Notes under the pieces: generated by a model
Told to the model about the DNA's origin: nothing
What the model saw: the letters and a program-made list of their open reading frames with translations, nothing else
Databases searched by the model: none
Source: Seiridium cupressi
Lineage: Eukaryota; Ascomycota; Sordariomycetes; Amphisphaeriales; Sporocadaceae
DNA: 64,000 nucleotides
Reading direction: 5' to 3'
Assembly (NCBI GenBank): GCA_036674765.1
Contig: JARVKI010000050.1
Coordinates: forward strand, 1-64,000
Shown: piece after piece, positions 22,401 to 34,054 of the stretch
Layout of the letters: each line of letters opens with the position of its first letter
Numbering within the stretch: position 1 is the stretch's first letter
Program-made: the position numbers and the translations under genes

Positions 22401-22711
22401 CTGAGGCATCCCGGGTTTTCATTGTTGATCCGTAAGTTACCGTTGCTTGCTTGACGGGCCAAGGCTAATGTATTTGGTTTAGATGGTGGAATCCCGCAGC
22501 TGAGTGGCAGTCGGCCGATCGTTGCCATCGTATTGGGCAGACACGGCCTTGCACCATCACGCGCCTTTGCATTGAAGATTCAGTGGAGAGTCGCATTGTC
22601 CTGCTTCAGGAGAAGAAGACCAACATGATCAACTCGACCATCAACTCCGACGACGCTGCCATGGAGTCGTTGACCCCCGAGGACCTACAGTTTTTGTTCA
22701 GAGGATCGTAG
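19471..22711 (+). CDS. RAD16: DNA repair protein Rad16, SNF2 ATPase with RING finger
   Basis: Rad16 is a Swi2/Snf2 DNA-dependent ATPase and RING protein; with Rad7 it remodels chromatin and drives global-genome nucleotide excision repair. Four exons (19471-21180, 21239-21449, 21504-22431, 22483-22711; introns 58, 54 and 51 bp) give 1025 residues. The first 400 or so residues are disordered, with AT-hook-like KRGRPLK and acidic runs. The ATPase has GDEMGLGKT (about 447-455), DEAH (about 564-567) and [22 protein letters not shown]3HC4 RING ([20 protein letters not shown] through CPIC) inserted at about 775-815 is the Rad16 hallmark and separates it from remodelers without a RING. The C-terminal helicase lobe has [19 protein letters not shown] and ends in [14 protein letters not shown]. 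All splice joins are in phase and restore family motifs. Confidence 0.96.
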
Positions 22712-23727
22712 ATTTTTATATGTTGTGCCCCAGCGGTACTCAAGACACTTTGTGTTCGACAGACACGACTGGTCATTGTTGCATCATTGGCTGCATATGC
22801 ATGGCTTGGCACATTGTAACGAAAAGCAACGAACACCCGGAAGTCGGTGTATTGGCCTGTATTAGTATATGACGACCACGAGACGTTTCATGTATTAGAG
22901 TATTGTTTTAGGGCGTGTTCCAGCATTTTCTGGGCAGCTACATGGTTATTATACCCGTGGTAATGAGAGAGAGCCTGAGTGTAGGACGAAGAAGAATATG
23001 ATTTGCCTGCTGGCCCCCAAACTGTCCAGTCTTGCTCTATTCTGGCTATGACAGAGTGGGTGCGTTCATACGTCTCTCACCTAGTTCATAATTATCACCA
23101 GAAAAGACCTCATGCACCGTAGCCCACGCTACTGACCCTCTGGATACAGAGAAAGCGGGGTATAAAGTACAGAGAATGTGATGATGGCTGCATTCAATAT
23201 TAGGATTTTCTTTATTGGAACTTCTTCTATTAGAATCTCCTCTATCAGAAGTAGCAACACGTCCGTACCTTCTAGGTTTGCTTCTTGCCTCTTTGGGCTT
23301 ACATTTTAAGTGAAGTCAATGTTTGAAGGTGCAGAAAACCCCAGAGATTCATTTCAAACATGTATAACCTATCCTCAAGGGCAATCACTTTCTTCGGCTT
23401 GACGTTAGGTAATTGATGTTGGCATTGGTTTTGGTCGTGCAAGAGCTCGAGTGTGGCACTAGTCAGAAAGTCCATGTCCGAAATTTCCACACTTCGAACT
23501 TCGGCAGAGCTTCATCCATCGGCCACTGACGACTTTTGCAACGCAACACTTCTTTCCACTCTGGGGTCTAAATAGCCCGAACACTTTTTTCTACTTCGTC
23601 CATCGATTCTGTGCTTCCTTCGCCTCGTCTGGAGTCACTGTCGTCTTGACAGCTGGGTGCACTAAATTTACATCTTGCCATTCACCAGTACGGCGCCCCG
23701 GCCAGTCGCAGACGCACGACAGGTACA
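22712..23727. other. Intergenic region with a TATA box and 15-bp repeat
   Basis: RAD16 3' end, then at 23161-23166 a TATAAA box and, 33 bp on, a four-unit 15-bp degenerate repeat (23199-23258). A 27-codon ATG frame at about 23320 (MFEGAENPRDSFQTC...) follows, which is too short to call. The leader of the NTF2-like gene occupies the end. Confidence 0.5.
23199..23258 (+). repeat. Degenerate 15-bp tandem repeat, four units
   Basis: Units start at 23199, 23214, 23229 and 23244; the first three share the form ATTRGAAYYTYYTCT and the fourth begins ATCAGAAG. It follows a TATAAA at 23161. The period equals that of the array at 4701-4820 though the unit sequence differs. Confidence 0.65.
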
Positions 23728-24325
23728 ATGCCGCTCCCGGGCGTAGAAACGCAAGTCAAGGTCGCAAGTGAAGGCAAGTATGACCTTGTGTCAATCCGGC
23801 AGCACCCACATTACACTAACATGTTTTTGCTTTGTAGCGGCAGATCGCTTTGTAGAGTATTACTACGAGGCCCTAAACAGAAACCTGCGTGGCGGTCCTG
23901 CACACACACACCAAGACCTGTCCCAATTCTACGTGTCCACCTCGGCCAGGCTCACCGGCGCAGGCCTCAAGCCTGATATCAGCATCAACGGGCACGTCTG
24001 TTCCGCTGTTTCCGAGCTTCAGGAATTGCTCGAGAAACAGGGCACGCCCATCCACTACGACGTCCAGAGTGTCGATGCGCACCCTGTCAATCCGCATTAT
24101 GTCTTGGGCAGCACAGATCCGGAGGTCCAGAACGACAAGGGCGACAAGATGAGTTTCTCGGTTCAGGTGGGTGGCACCATTAAATTCAACAGGGGTGATG
24201 AAGCGACGATCAAGGGATTCAATGATGCCTTTGTGCTGGTGCCACATTGGGAGGCTCAAGGCAGGAATGCGCCGCGGGGTCTGAGGAGATGGGTGGTCGT
24301 GAGCCAGAATTCAAGACATCTATGA
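23728..24325 (+). CDS. NTF2-fold nuclear transport / mRNA export factor (Mtr2/NXT1-like)
   Basis: Small NTF2-fold proteins of this kind pair with the mRNA export receptor Mex67 at the nuclear pore, or act as general nuclear transport factors; which applies here is inferred from style. Two exons (23728-23773, 23838-24325) give 177 residues. Diagnostic stretches are ADRFVEYYYEALNRN at the first helix, DLSQFYVSTSARLTG, HYDVQSVDAHPVNPHYVLGS, VGGTIKFNRGDEA, and GFNDAFVLVPHWEAQG with the C-terminal WVVVSQNSRHL. The preferred splice uses a GC donor (GCAAGT) and gives VKVASEAADRF; a GT donor six bases upstream (after position 23767) would give VKVATADRF in the same frame. Confidence 0.85.
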
Positions 24326-25666
24326 AAGAGGCAAGAGTGATGGGTACGCAACGGTGCCGCCACATGGATAGAGCGGTCTCGCGCTGGCACCTCGCGAAAA
24401 TTCGTCGCGAAAGGTTTCCGAACCCGGATCACAATCATTGATTAATATACCTTACTGGTATGGCATACACACCTTCTATTCAGCATCATTTTCGAGCATA
24501 GAAGCAACACGTATCTTGGGGTGGCCTAAAACAAGGACATATAGCTGGGAGGTACGTTTCTGAAAAACGACACCGTCTCAAAGCATGGCAAGGTGGTATA
24601 TGATATACACACAGAATCCTCAGGAGGCATCGCTTGGTCCCAGCTCTGCACGACCTTCCAACGTTCTCGTGTTCAGCATCAGGTCATTTAGATGAAGGAC
24701 CAACGGATTCAAACTCGGCTCGACACGAATGTTTGTACTGGCTACTGAACGCGCCTTGGATGGTGAAATTGCTTCGATATGACCATGAGCTTGATTTGTA
24801 CGTAACCCATCGGTCCAATCCAGGATAGTTCGCCATACCACAACCATTTCATGACCTCCCATTTCGTCACGAGTTCTTCAGCGTTGTTCCCTACTGCGAG
24901 TATAGGGTAATTGTGGGGTAATGAAAACATCATTGCAACCGCTTACCTACTGCTAAATTCAAACAACTACCTCGAGAGAAGCTACAGTGCTTGACGGCTT
25001 TTATCGGCAAGCCGCGGTCGCTAAGCCGGACTATTGCAGAATGAAACCACGATCAAGGTCAGGCCTCCGTTGTGCGCGTATACCCAAAGCAGAATGCCGG
25101 GTGCTCATCGCTATCCAAACATTCCAGTACGGCAACCTTGCGGATTCGAGATGTAGAATGTAGCTAAGACCGCAAGCAAGGCGCGTGGTTCCTTCTACTA
25201 TCGCCGTTACTAACTTAGTGGAGCGGCCGCGCCTTTCTGTCATCGAAAACTCGAGAATATGCAGGCCAAACACCATCGTTGTAGCGCCGCTGATTGGCCG
25301 ACGATCCACTTCAATCCTGCATGCAATGAATAGATGCACCGTGGCTTGCTCCCTGCCGGCCCCGGTCGACTATAAACCATCCGATACCCTTGAATAAGTC
25401 GGCTTTCTGCCTCCTTCTTATTGAGGACTTCTCGGATCATAAGCTGGGTCTTGCGCTACGCCGCGAGGATTCCAAACTACCTTGCGATATCGGACAATTG
25501 GGGCACACCTTGTCATTGATTTATAGGAAGTCGCAAACCCTCTGGGCTGTACGAAACATACCCTTGGCCACCTCGACTTTCGCGTTGCGGCGGATTCATT
25601 TTACTATTACCCACTAATCAACATCAATAAACACACTTAGAAGAAAAGCCGTTCTTCCCAGACAAG
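24326..25666. other. Intergenic region between two plus-strand genes
   Basis: About 1.34 kb. Only short, motif-free frames are present. The last 100 bases (ACTAATCAACATCAATAAAC) look like a fungal 5' leader for the ammonia-lyase gene. Confidence 0.5.
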
Positions 25667-26905
25667 ATGGGCTCATACCTACCCGACCCTGCGCCGGAGA
25701 AGCTCTGGATAGAGACACCGCTGATACCTTCAACGGCTATGTCTCGGGCAGCAGGATGGTCAGTCTCCTTTTGATATATATATCCTGACTTGAGCTTGGT
25801 GGCTTACTCGGTCGCAGTAATATCTTCCTCAAGTTGGAGAACCTCCAACCTTCGGGATCCTTTAAATCAAGGGGCATCGGCAACATGATGCTGCGCTCCA
25901 TGCTCTCCAACCCGGGTGGCGATGTACATTTCTACTGCTCGTCAGGCGGAAACGCTGGTCTCGCGTGTGCAACGGCGGCCATCACACTGGCGAAGCCCGT
26001 AAGCAACTTCCGGAGTTATTTCATGCCCCGTATAGCCTGTTTTGGGAGTTTACCGGTTCTTAATTCGGCGTTCCTGCTCTTGAAGCATGGGTCTCAACTC
26101 CCGACAATTCATCAAGCATGTTAGAAGAAGCAAATACTGACTCCAGATGTTGTAGTGCACAATTGTCGTTCCCATGTTGACCTCGGCCTTCATGATCGAC
26201 AAGCTTAGGCTGCTGGGCGCCGAGGTGAAGCAGGTAGGCGCACACTGGGCCGAAGCTGACGCGCACCTGCGCGAGAATCTGCTCGCCCACGATCCCGTCG
26301 GCGTGTACGTGCCACCGTTCGACCATCCGCACGTGTGGGAGGGCGCGAGCAGCATCGTGACCGAGCTCGTCCCGCAGATGAAGCCCTTCGGCGTCGAGCC
26401 CGATGGCATCGTCTGCAACTGCGGCGGCGGCGGACTCCTCAACGGCATCATGGACGGCGTGGAGCAGGCCGGAAGCTGGAAAGTCAGGCCGCAGGTGCTC
26501 GCCGTGGAGACTGTGGGAGCCGACAGTCTGAACGCGAGCGTCAAGGCCGGCAAGCTTGTCACATTGCCCAAGATTACTAGCATAGCGACGAGCTTAGGCG
26601 CTCCTACTGTTTCGCAGCGGACTTTTGAGTGGAGCAAGGAGAAGCACCTGACGAGCGTCGTAGTGACAGATGCCGAGGCTGTGATGGGGTCGGTCAAGCT
26701 TGCCAACGAGGCACGCCTGCTGGCCGAAGTGGCATGTGGAGCAACTATTGCGACGGTCTACAATGGAGGGTTGAGGACGTGGCTGGGACAAGGGCTCTCG
26801 GATGATGAATGGAGCAAGAAGAACGTCGTGGTCATTGTGTGTGGTGGCTCCAACATATCCTTGGAGATTCTAGAGGGATACCAGCAGAAGTTCGGCGTCT
26901 CGTGA
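25667..26905 (+). CDS. L-serine/L-threonine ammonia-lyase (catabolic dehydratase)
   Basis: A PLP fold-type II enzyme converting L-serine to pyruvate, or L-threonine to 2-oxobutyrate, with release of ammonia; the yeast counterpart is Cha1. Three exons (25667-25758, 25818-25998, 26156-26905; introns 59 and 157 bp) give 340 residues. LWIETPLIPST opens the fold. The PLP lysine is in LENLQPSGSFKSRGI (about residue 50), the SSGGNAGLACA loop follows, and the phosphate-binding CGGGGLLNG lies in exon 3. The C-terminal strand VVVIVCGGSNISLEIL is typical. No regulatory ACT domain is present, which points to a catabolic rather than a biosynthetic (Ilv1-type) enzyme. The 157-bp second intron is long for this window. 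Confidence 0.93.
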
Positions 26906-27566
26906 GATGACAGAACGTTTTGCAACCTAGTCACTACACAGTAGAATTATTTTGGCTGGACAGGGCACCCTGGCCACACACGATGTTCTAGATCATCTCC
27001 CATTGTGTCACAGACTTCTCTGATCAGCTTGCGTAGTGCATTGTAAGCAGGAGTAACAGTTTCTTCCCCCAGGGGAAGCAATAGGGCCTATTCAGTATCT
27101 CGTTAAATATACCGAAACGGGTCCCTATCTTTCTCATTTCAGGTCGATCGTAAAATTGGTGGTAGTGACACATTGCAGGTTTTCAAGCAGCATGGGCTGG
27201 ACACAACATATGTATTAAGATATTTGGCTACCTGCACCGTATTGAATATCAAACTACGATACTCAAAAAACGATTGGATCGTTTACATTGGAGCAACACG
27301 TCCAGGCAGGCAGTGAACTTCCCATCAAGTGGAACAGCTGACAGATGGAATGTCCATAGTGTTGACTCGGACAATATAGGCAGAAGGAAGAAGTTTTGCT
27401 CGAATGTGCAGGAGGATCAATATCGACGCACAAGCTACGGTTGTAATCGGATTTATGAGTGACGGTTCAAAATGCTCTATACGATCAGCCCCAACCCTGG
27501 ACAAGCCAGATGGGTCCGCTTCCATTCCTCCATTAAGTTCCTATTGTACTGCTCAAGTTTGGTTGC
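26906..27566. other. Intergenic region between convergent genes
   Basis: About 660 bp between the ammonia-lyase and the HID1 stop. No coding signal; presumed 3' ends only. Confidence 0.5.
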
Positions 27567-30405
27567 CTAAGGCTGCTGGGTATTGCTAGGACTGCCTGTG
27601 ACTGGACCGCCCCTCAAGTTCATAGACCCAATCCTTGAAACAATATTGCTTCCTACCGCGTCAACAGCCCCCCGAGGAGAGTTCAATGTTGGCCCCTCGG
27701 GTGCCGTCTCCTGTACCTTGAATAATTTGATGGCTGTCCCGTTCCAAATACCCACTGTGCCTTTGGCAACCTGCATCTCGCTTGCAAATACAAAACTCCA
27801 TACCAAGGACTCATACCAGCCCAATGCTAGAGGTGACCATTCAAACGAGTGCACTCTGACGGATGACGGCTCGATGCCAACCAAGTCAGCATCCCGAATT
27901 GTTTTCAGAGTCACGTTTGACGGGCTGTCAGCACTTAAGCCTTGTCGCGTGATGAGAACAGTCAACTGTTGAATCACGGTGAGAATGGTGTGAAGCGGCA
28001 ACTCTGGCAGCCAGCTCTCAATCCACTGTGCAGAGGGCTCAAAGGCCCCAGTGATAGATTGTCCCGCAGCCGAGAAGCTCCCCAGGCTCGTGGTACTGTT
28101 CTGCCGCGAAAATGAAGCAATGCCTACTGGCATTTTACCTCTCGCCTTCTCCGACATGCCCCTGAGCTGGGTGGGGACTGCGTCGTCTATGCTCACAATT
28201 GATGAAGCCCGCGAGGGGTTCTCGCTTGGGCTTGATTGTGCTGGCGTCGGTCGCTCCTCGTCGTCACTGTCATCTTCGTCGTCCCCAATCGCAAATGTGC
28301 CATCTTCTTCTGGTACGTCGCTGAGTGTTTGTGTTCTTGGCTGTGCAGTGGTGGGACTCCGTAGACTGTCCACGGAATTCCTGCTGCTTATGTCAAATGG
28401 ATCGATTGATTGGCCACTTTCTTTTCTGCGACGATTGCGCTTTTCAATTTCTTCCTGGCCGCTTTCCAATGTGAATGAGCGAAGAGCCTCGAAGCGTTTT
28501 TTGTTTTTCAATATCGAGTACACAAAATACGGATTGTCTGGATATTCGTTAGGTCAAGGACATTGTCTAAAAAAAAAAAAAGGGGGGAGACCAACGTTTA
28601 TACTGATGCTCGATGATGGAGTTCATTGATTCGAGTAGTGATCGGAGTAAATCATGATTGCTATCATTTGCCAGCAGGAAGGACGGCGACGACATTGATG
28701 AGAACAGTTGCATCAACTTTGAGCATGTCGCGATGTTGATCCCCTCCAGATAGGCCGAGATGTTGTTGATCACGGCAAGTAAAGCTGGATAGATAGCCGA
28801 TAGTTTTCCTTGACTTGTGGTAATGAGGCTATATATAGACTGATACTGTCTTAGTAAAGTAAAGAGCAGCGTGGCGAAAGCTTGAGACTTACCTGTATCA
28901 GGAAATCGGCATAGGTTCCCCGGAAACCAGGGATCTTGATGACCGCAGGCAGGAGGTCCTGTCCGTCGAAAGCCTTGTTCAGATTGATCCCAAACTTCTG
29001 CTCGACGCTCAAAGTCTGTAGTAAGAATGCACACATGCGCACAACTCCCTGCTTCGAAGCATCTGTCTTGTATTCGGTTGCATAGAAGAGGACGAGGATT
29101 ACAAAGTCATGGGCTCTCTCAGTGTCGATCATGTACGCCCTAAATCGCTTATTGCACTGCGTGATCTCCCAGAAGAGCATGATGATCTCTGGGGAGAACT
29201 TGGTGGTAGTCTGGGTGCCGGGTATATATGAGGAGGTATTCGACTGGAAGGGCTGGTTGAGAATTCTGGTCATACCATCCACGATGAACTGGAAATCTTG
29301 TGGTCGATGCAGCCTGCCGAGGAAATGGCGGTAGTAGTTCTTTGGAGTAGATCCAGTGATTTGTTCCGGGATCGGATACAGGAGTATGACTAGCAACAGT
29401 TGCAACGTGTAGGTCACAAGTATTTGCTTCTCGTCCTTGAACACCAGCGTATTATAAGGCACTCTCCAGGTCGCAGGATTATACTTGAGGGCCTGGATAT
29501 GTCAGCAGGGGCGTGGCAGGGGGACTCCAAGGCAACATACTGTATTCAGCAGTGAGCAAAGCATTGATAGCACCACCTGTTTATCGGGGCACGTGCAAAT
29601 GTATGTCAAGGCTCTGGTACCCTTGGTAGGCAATATGCTCGGTGACATGTACATGCTCTGACTTATCATTGTGAGCAGCAGCCGCAATATCTCGCATCGG
29701 TTGCTCTCATGCTCCTTCGTCGTTGGTACGGTTGTGTTGCAACCAACGCCACTCTGCCATATTGCGTATGTGACCTTTGGTTTGCCATGAGCTTGCTTAG
29801 AGACTGTGAAGTCGGAAAAGAAGAGCAGATCGATCAATGTGTCAATGAGCTCCTCTGCGAGCGGCTTGGTCTCCTCGAATTCGTCCACAGGGTCCTTGGG
29901 TTCAGGATCGTCCGGTTGCGCTTCGTCGAACAGCACCTCATTTGCAATGGCGGCCCTTCGAGTCCGTTTCCTCCTCGTTCCCCAGAAGAACTTTTCCTCC
30001 CATCCTTGAAGATGATCGGCCTCGTACAGATATGGCAACAGACGATTGAGGACTCGTACGCAGTTGAGCGCGTCCCTCTCGGGCGCTAGTTCGGGGTCGG
30101 GAAACGAAGGGTGATGGCGTAGTATGAAGAGGCGGGAAGTGACAGCCAATATCAGTGTCTCCAGGTTCTCTATGGCGTGGTCTCGAGTCCGCCGCACATC
30201 AGCAGCGGAGAACAGGCTGAAAATGTCTTCAGATGCTTCCGGGAGCTCCCAGAACTGTAGCAAGTAAGCAAGGAGCTGCTTGCGATAAGAGCCCAAGGTT
30301 GCGACATACCGAGGTCCAGTAGGAATCGTCAGCTGGTATGTGCCGCTCTTCCGAAAGCCTGAAGATGCCCTTCTTGAACACTAGCTTCGAGTCGCTGGCA
30401 CCCAT
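27567..30405 (-). CDS. HID1: HID1-family protein (Hid-1/Ftp105-like)
   Basis: HID1 proteins are peripheral Golgi/trans-Golgi factors; the fission yeast member Ftp105 holds the deubiquitinase Ubp5 at the Golgi, and metazoan HID-1 serves secretory-granule sorting. Five minus-strand exons (30405-30310, 30254-29541, 29492-28893, 28839-28596, 28537-27567) with introns of 55, 48, 53 and 58 bp give 874 residues. The N-terminus MGASDSKLVFKKGIFRLSEE and FWELPEASEDIFSLFSAADV are family signatures. Further matches are VLNRLLPYLYEAD, NYYRHFLGRLHRPQDFQFIV, the Ser-rich acidic linker after NKKRFEALRSFTLESGQEEI, and a C-terminal block with FEWSPLALGWYESLVWSFVF. It shares an intergenic region with the divergent MFS gene. 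The last intron carries a T13 tract upstream of its acceptor. Confidence 0.94.
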
Positions 30406-31920
30406 CCTGTCGACTTCATTGCATGTCCAGGGACAGCGTTTGGGAGAGGGTAAGCCGACGGTTTCGCGGGACTGTTAGGCGTAGAAGCAAAAGCCAGGTT
30501 GATCGCAGCCGGCTCGTGTGATACCGATAAGTAGCAGATCTGCAAGTCGGGGACAGCAGCTTCCGCAACGGACCAAACTTGGATGACAAGAAAAGAGCCA
30601 GATTTCTCCGGTGAATTGTTTTGCTTATTGCCTACGATTGACTATCACTCGCAATTATATCTGTTCTCTCTGGCGGTTGCCCTTGGTTGATACAGGTGTC
30701 TCTGATCTAACATACAGGGGACAGGGACAGTACATTAGACCTAAGAGAGTGAACAGTGCACACTACAATGTAAGGTCCAGTGCGCTCCAGCCCGCTCCAG
30801 CAATCACTTAGCATCTGCAACGGAGCTCAGCTGTGTCCGCATCACGCGGGCCGCAGATTGTCCGGGCGTGTCCAGAGCGCCCCACCAAGCCGTGCACAAT
30901 GGCAGTTCTCTCGGATTGCGCCTCTCTAAGATTTCTTCCCTCCTCATCTTTGTGCACGGTAAGACCTCCCCCCTATCGTTCGCCTTTCGGCTTCGCAGTA
31001 CTGATTTTTAATAGGGCGTTACGCATGTCAGTGAGGATTCGTCCGAGACTGCGTTTTTGCTAGTTGAAAACTATAACTATGACCACTCCTACTTGGCTCC
31101 GGCTGGGTAGGGAATTTTTGGCATCTACACGACCTCTCCGAGGGAGCTTTTTTGCATTTTTCATTTTCGTTGCTTGCGATCCCTTGTGGACCGAGGCGAA
31201 GAAGATTGTGATTATGATGATACTGGTATGTTTATATGGTAGCGCGTTTGCTGAGATGGGAAGATTAGGCTACCGTGAAGGCATCTATGCAGCGTACGGG
31301 ACGAGGGGTCGTGGTGCACAGCAGTCAACGCCCCAGTGTAGATGATGGTTCGTTTGGTTGATACCATATGACAACGGGTCCGAGTAGAATATCCCATTTA
31401 AGCTACGAAAAATATGAGTGGATGTGAGGCGTGCTTGGTATCGATTCTGAGGCCCGCGACGAGGTTGCTGCTTAGAACCTGCATCAAGGTTTTCTCGAGC
31501 TGTGTAGAAAGTGATGGTTCGATGAGCATGCTCTCAAGACATTGGCGGCGACATCAATATTCCTTGCTTGAAACGGGTGGGATGGCACATCGACCGGGTC
31601 GAAATACCAGGCGCCACCGCGACTCCAAGCCCATCCGCCGTGTACATACAGTCCTCGCAAACGATCATCGCGACATGTGCAACCCACAGCTTCACAGCTA
31701 CCAGCGTCGGAAATGGCGGGCCGCCGGCCAGCACCTTGCGGAGCCATGTCCGATCTTCACCCGACCTTCTACCGAACGACGACCATGACACCTACGATAT
31801 GGCGAACACCGTGGATCGTCTGCATTAGATGAAGCATGCCTCTCGGTTGATCTGCCAGACTATTCTTTCGGCATGGGTTTCTCGTACCTCAAATCAGCCG
31901 TGTATTGTCCTTCTGCAAGA
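30406..31920. other. Divergent intergenic region (HID1 / MFS transporter)
   Basis: About 1.5 kb holding both promoters and leaders. A few plus-strand frames of 60-125 codons show no motifs. No clear operator recognised. Confidence 0.5.
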
Positions 31921-33316
31921 ATGGCGACAGCCACTCAGACCACCCTTGCTGAACCCCAGCAGATTCCCCTGACAGAGCTCCCGCTCCAGCCTGATCAAAG
32001 AGACACCGAGGCCTCTGTCCCGCCTGGAGGAGCCCCAGATGATGCTGTCGAAGCTGAGCTTGACACTCCATTCTCCAAGCTACTCGTAGCTGGCTTCTCA
32101 TTCTTCTGCGCCGGGGTCAACGATGGCACCCTGGGACCGTTGATTCCCTATATGCTCAGCGCGTTCGGAATAGGCACAGGTGATGTGGCCATCATGTAGG
32201 ATTGCCTCCTTCTACAGATAGTACTTGCTAACATCATGGTACAGCTATGGCACAACCTTCGCTGGCTGGCTTTTTGCCGCAGTCACAAACCCCATCTTGA
32301 CCGCCCATCTGACGCTCGGGCAACTGCTCGGCCTTGGAGCCATTCTTCAACTACTGGCGCAATGCCTACGTCCCTGGTCTCCCTTCCCCGTCTTCTGTAT
32401 CACCTTCTTCCTCCAGGCCCTGGGCATGGCGTATCAGGACAGCCACTCCAACACGTTTGTCAGCGAGTTGAAGAACGTGCCGCACCGCTGGCTAAGCTTC
32501 ATACATGCGTGCTATGCCTTGGGCACGTTCATCGGACCATTGGCCGCTACGGGTATCGCCAACAACACAAAGAGCCAATATGGTACCGTCCAAGGGTGGC
32601 GGATGGTCTATTTTGGCCTTATCGGCATTGGGCTTCTGAACATTGCTGGTGTCATGCTGGCATTCAAGGATACCTTCTGGATCAAGCTTCCAGGCACTGG
32701 GCCGCAGCCAGGCAAGAAAAACAAGGTCGCGCTGCTGGAGATGGGCGGTCTCCTCAAGCTCAAGGTTGTCTGGCTTCTCAGCCTCTTCTACTTCTTCGAG
32801 CTTGGTGGTTGGTTCACAGCAAGCGGCTGGGTCGTCGAATTCCTCACCACGGCCAGGGGTGGGGATCTGTCGAACATGGGTTACGTGCCTGCTGGCTACG
32901 CTGGCGGCACGTTCCTTGGCCGCATCTTGTTGGCAGAGCCGACGTTTCGATTCGGCGAGCAGAGAATGCTACTAATCTACAGCGCCATTTGTGTAGCACT
33001 GCAATTGGTCTTCTGGCTCCAGCCCAACATCATCGCCAGTGCTACGGCGCTGAGTTTGATGGGCTTCCTTTTCGGGCCCTTTTTCGCCACGGGGATGTCA
33101 GTGGCATCTAAGCTCTTTCCCAAGAACTCACAGTCTGCGGCTCTCGGGTTCGTCTTCGTGATGGCGCAGGCTGGCGGTGCTATATTTCCTTCCATCACGG
33201 GTGTGATCGCTACGAGCGCTGGTGTGGCTGTGTTGCAGCCTATCGTGTTGGCTTTGATCGTAGTGGGAGGAATCTGTTGGTGGATGATACCCAAGATCCC
33301 CAACCGAAATGAGTAA
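31921..33316 (+). CDS. Major facilitator superfamily transporter
   Basis: A membrane carrier of the MFS; the substrate is unknown. It resembles fungal fucose-permease-like MFS proteins rather than the drug or sugar families. Two exons (31921-32195, 32245-33316; 49-bp intron) give 448 residues. After a polar N-terminus of about 58 residues the first helix reads LLVAGFSFFCAGVNDGTLGP, a hallmark of the group, and IPYMLSAFGIG follows. Further helices include GLGAILQLLAQCL, VFCITFFLQALGMAYQD, WLSFIHACYALGTFIGPLAA and, in the second half, ALSLMGFLFGPFFATG. The ATG at 31921 is preferred because the in-frame upstream extension is not MFS-like. Confidence 0.88.
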
Positions 33317-34054
33317 AGAGGACGGCCTGGGCAGATTACCATTTGTAGAGACTTAGGTAGAAAACACGGAATGAGCTGAGGTGGGATCACGGAATTCGGA
33401 TTGTAGCTAATTGTCGGACCTATAATGCTGTAGCATTTTTGTTATTCTGTCCTCCTTCGGTAGGGGAGCCACAGTTGAACAACGGAATAACTAACACTAG
33501 ACAAAAGTCTAGATGTCTGCAAAACACTATCCCGTGTTTAATGTGTATGGATAAATAGCAATCATAGATACACTAGAAATAAACTGCCGAATGAATGCTT
33601 AATGAACTACGAAAAATAATTGAAGGAGAGGGCTTTTCCCATGTGATGAATGATGTTATAAGAGACTCTATGTGTAGTACGATGAGATAGGTGAGAATGA
33701 CACTAAGATAAATGGTTTGTTACCTCGAAACATTCCAGTAATATTTTCCATTCCCTCCTGTATCGCCTGATGCCATAAATCTTGACGTGACGAATTTTGA
33801 AGCGATTCTGGTGACTTTCAATAAGGCATCAGCAATACGTGATGTGATGCACTACTATTAGGTGTAACCTCGAAAACTGACGATTATGTCATAGCCGCGG
33901 TGTAACGATAACCCGATGTTCTGTATCGTCACAAACATCTCAAATTCCCACTTACATAACACATGGCCGCCTGCAGACAACGTGAGGTATATCGCGCCAC
34001 ACCGGAGACGCCCTGGAATCATTTTATGCATTCTACGTTTGGAAGATAGCCAGC
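33317..34054. other. Intergenic region between MFS and sugar-kinase genes
   Basis: About 740 bp, A+T-richer than the flanking genes. No coding frame beyond 67 codons; it presumably holds the MFS 3' end and the kinase promoter. Confidence 0.5.

Noticed and set aside
24345..24430. tRNA-Leu/Ser-like sequence (GAGCGGTCT...GCGCTGG, later TTCCGAACCCGGATC)
   Set aside because: It has A-box-like and B-box-like words, but the acceptor ends do not pair, no anticodon stem is evident and the B-box is imperfect.
32236..33111. 291-codon frame inside the MFS gene
   Set aside because: It is an alternative-frame shadow of the transporter, with no hydrophobic segments of its own.
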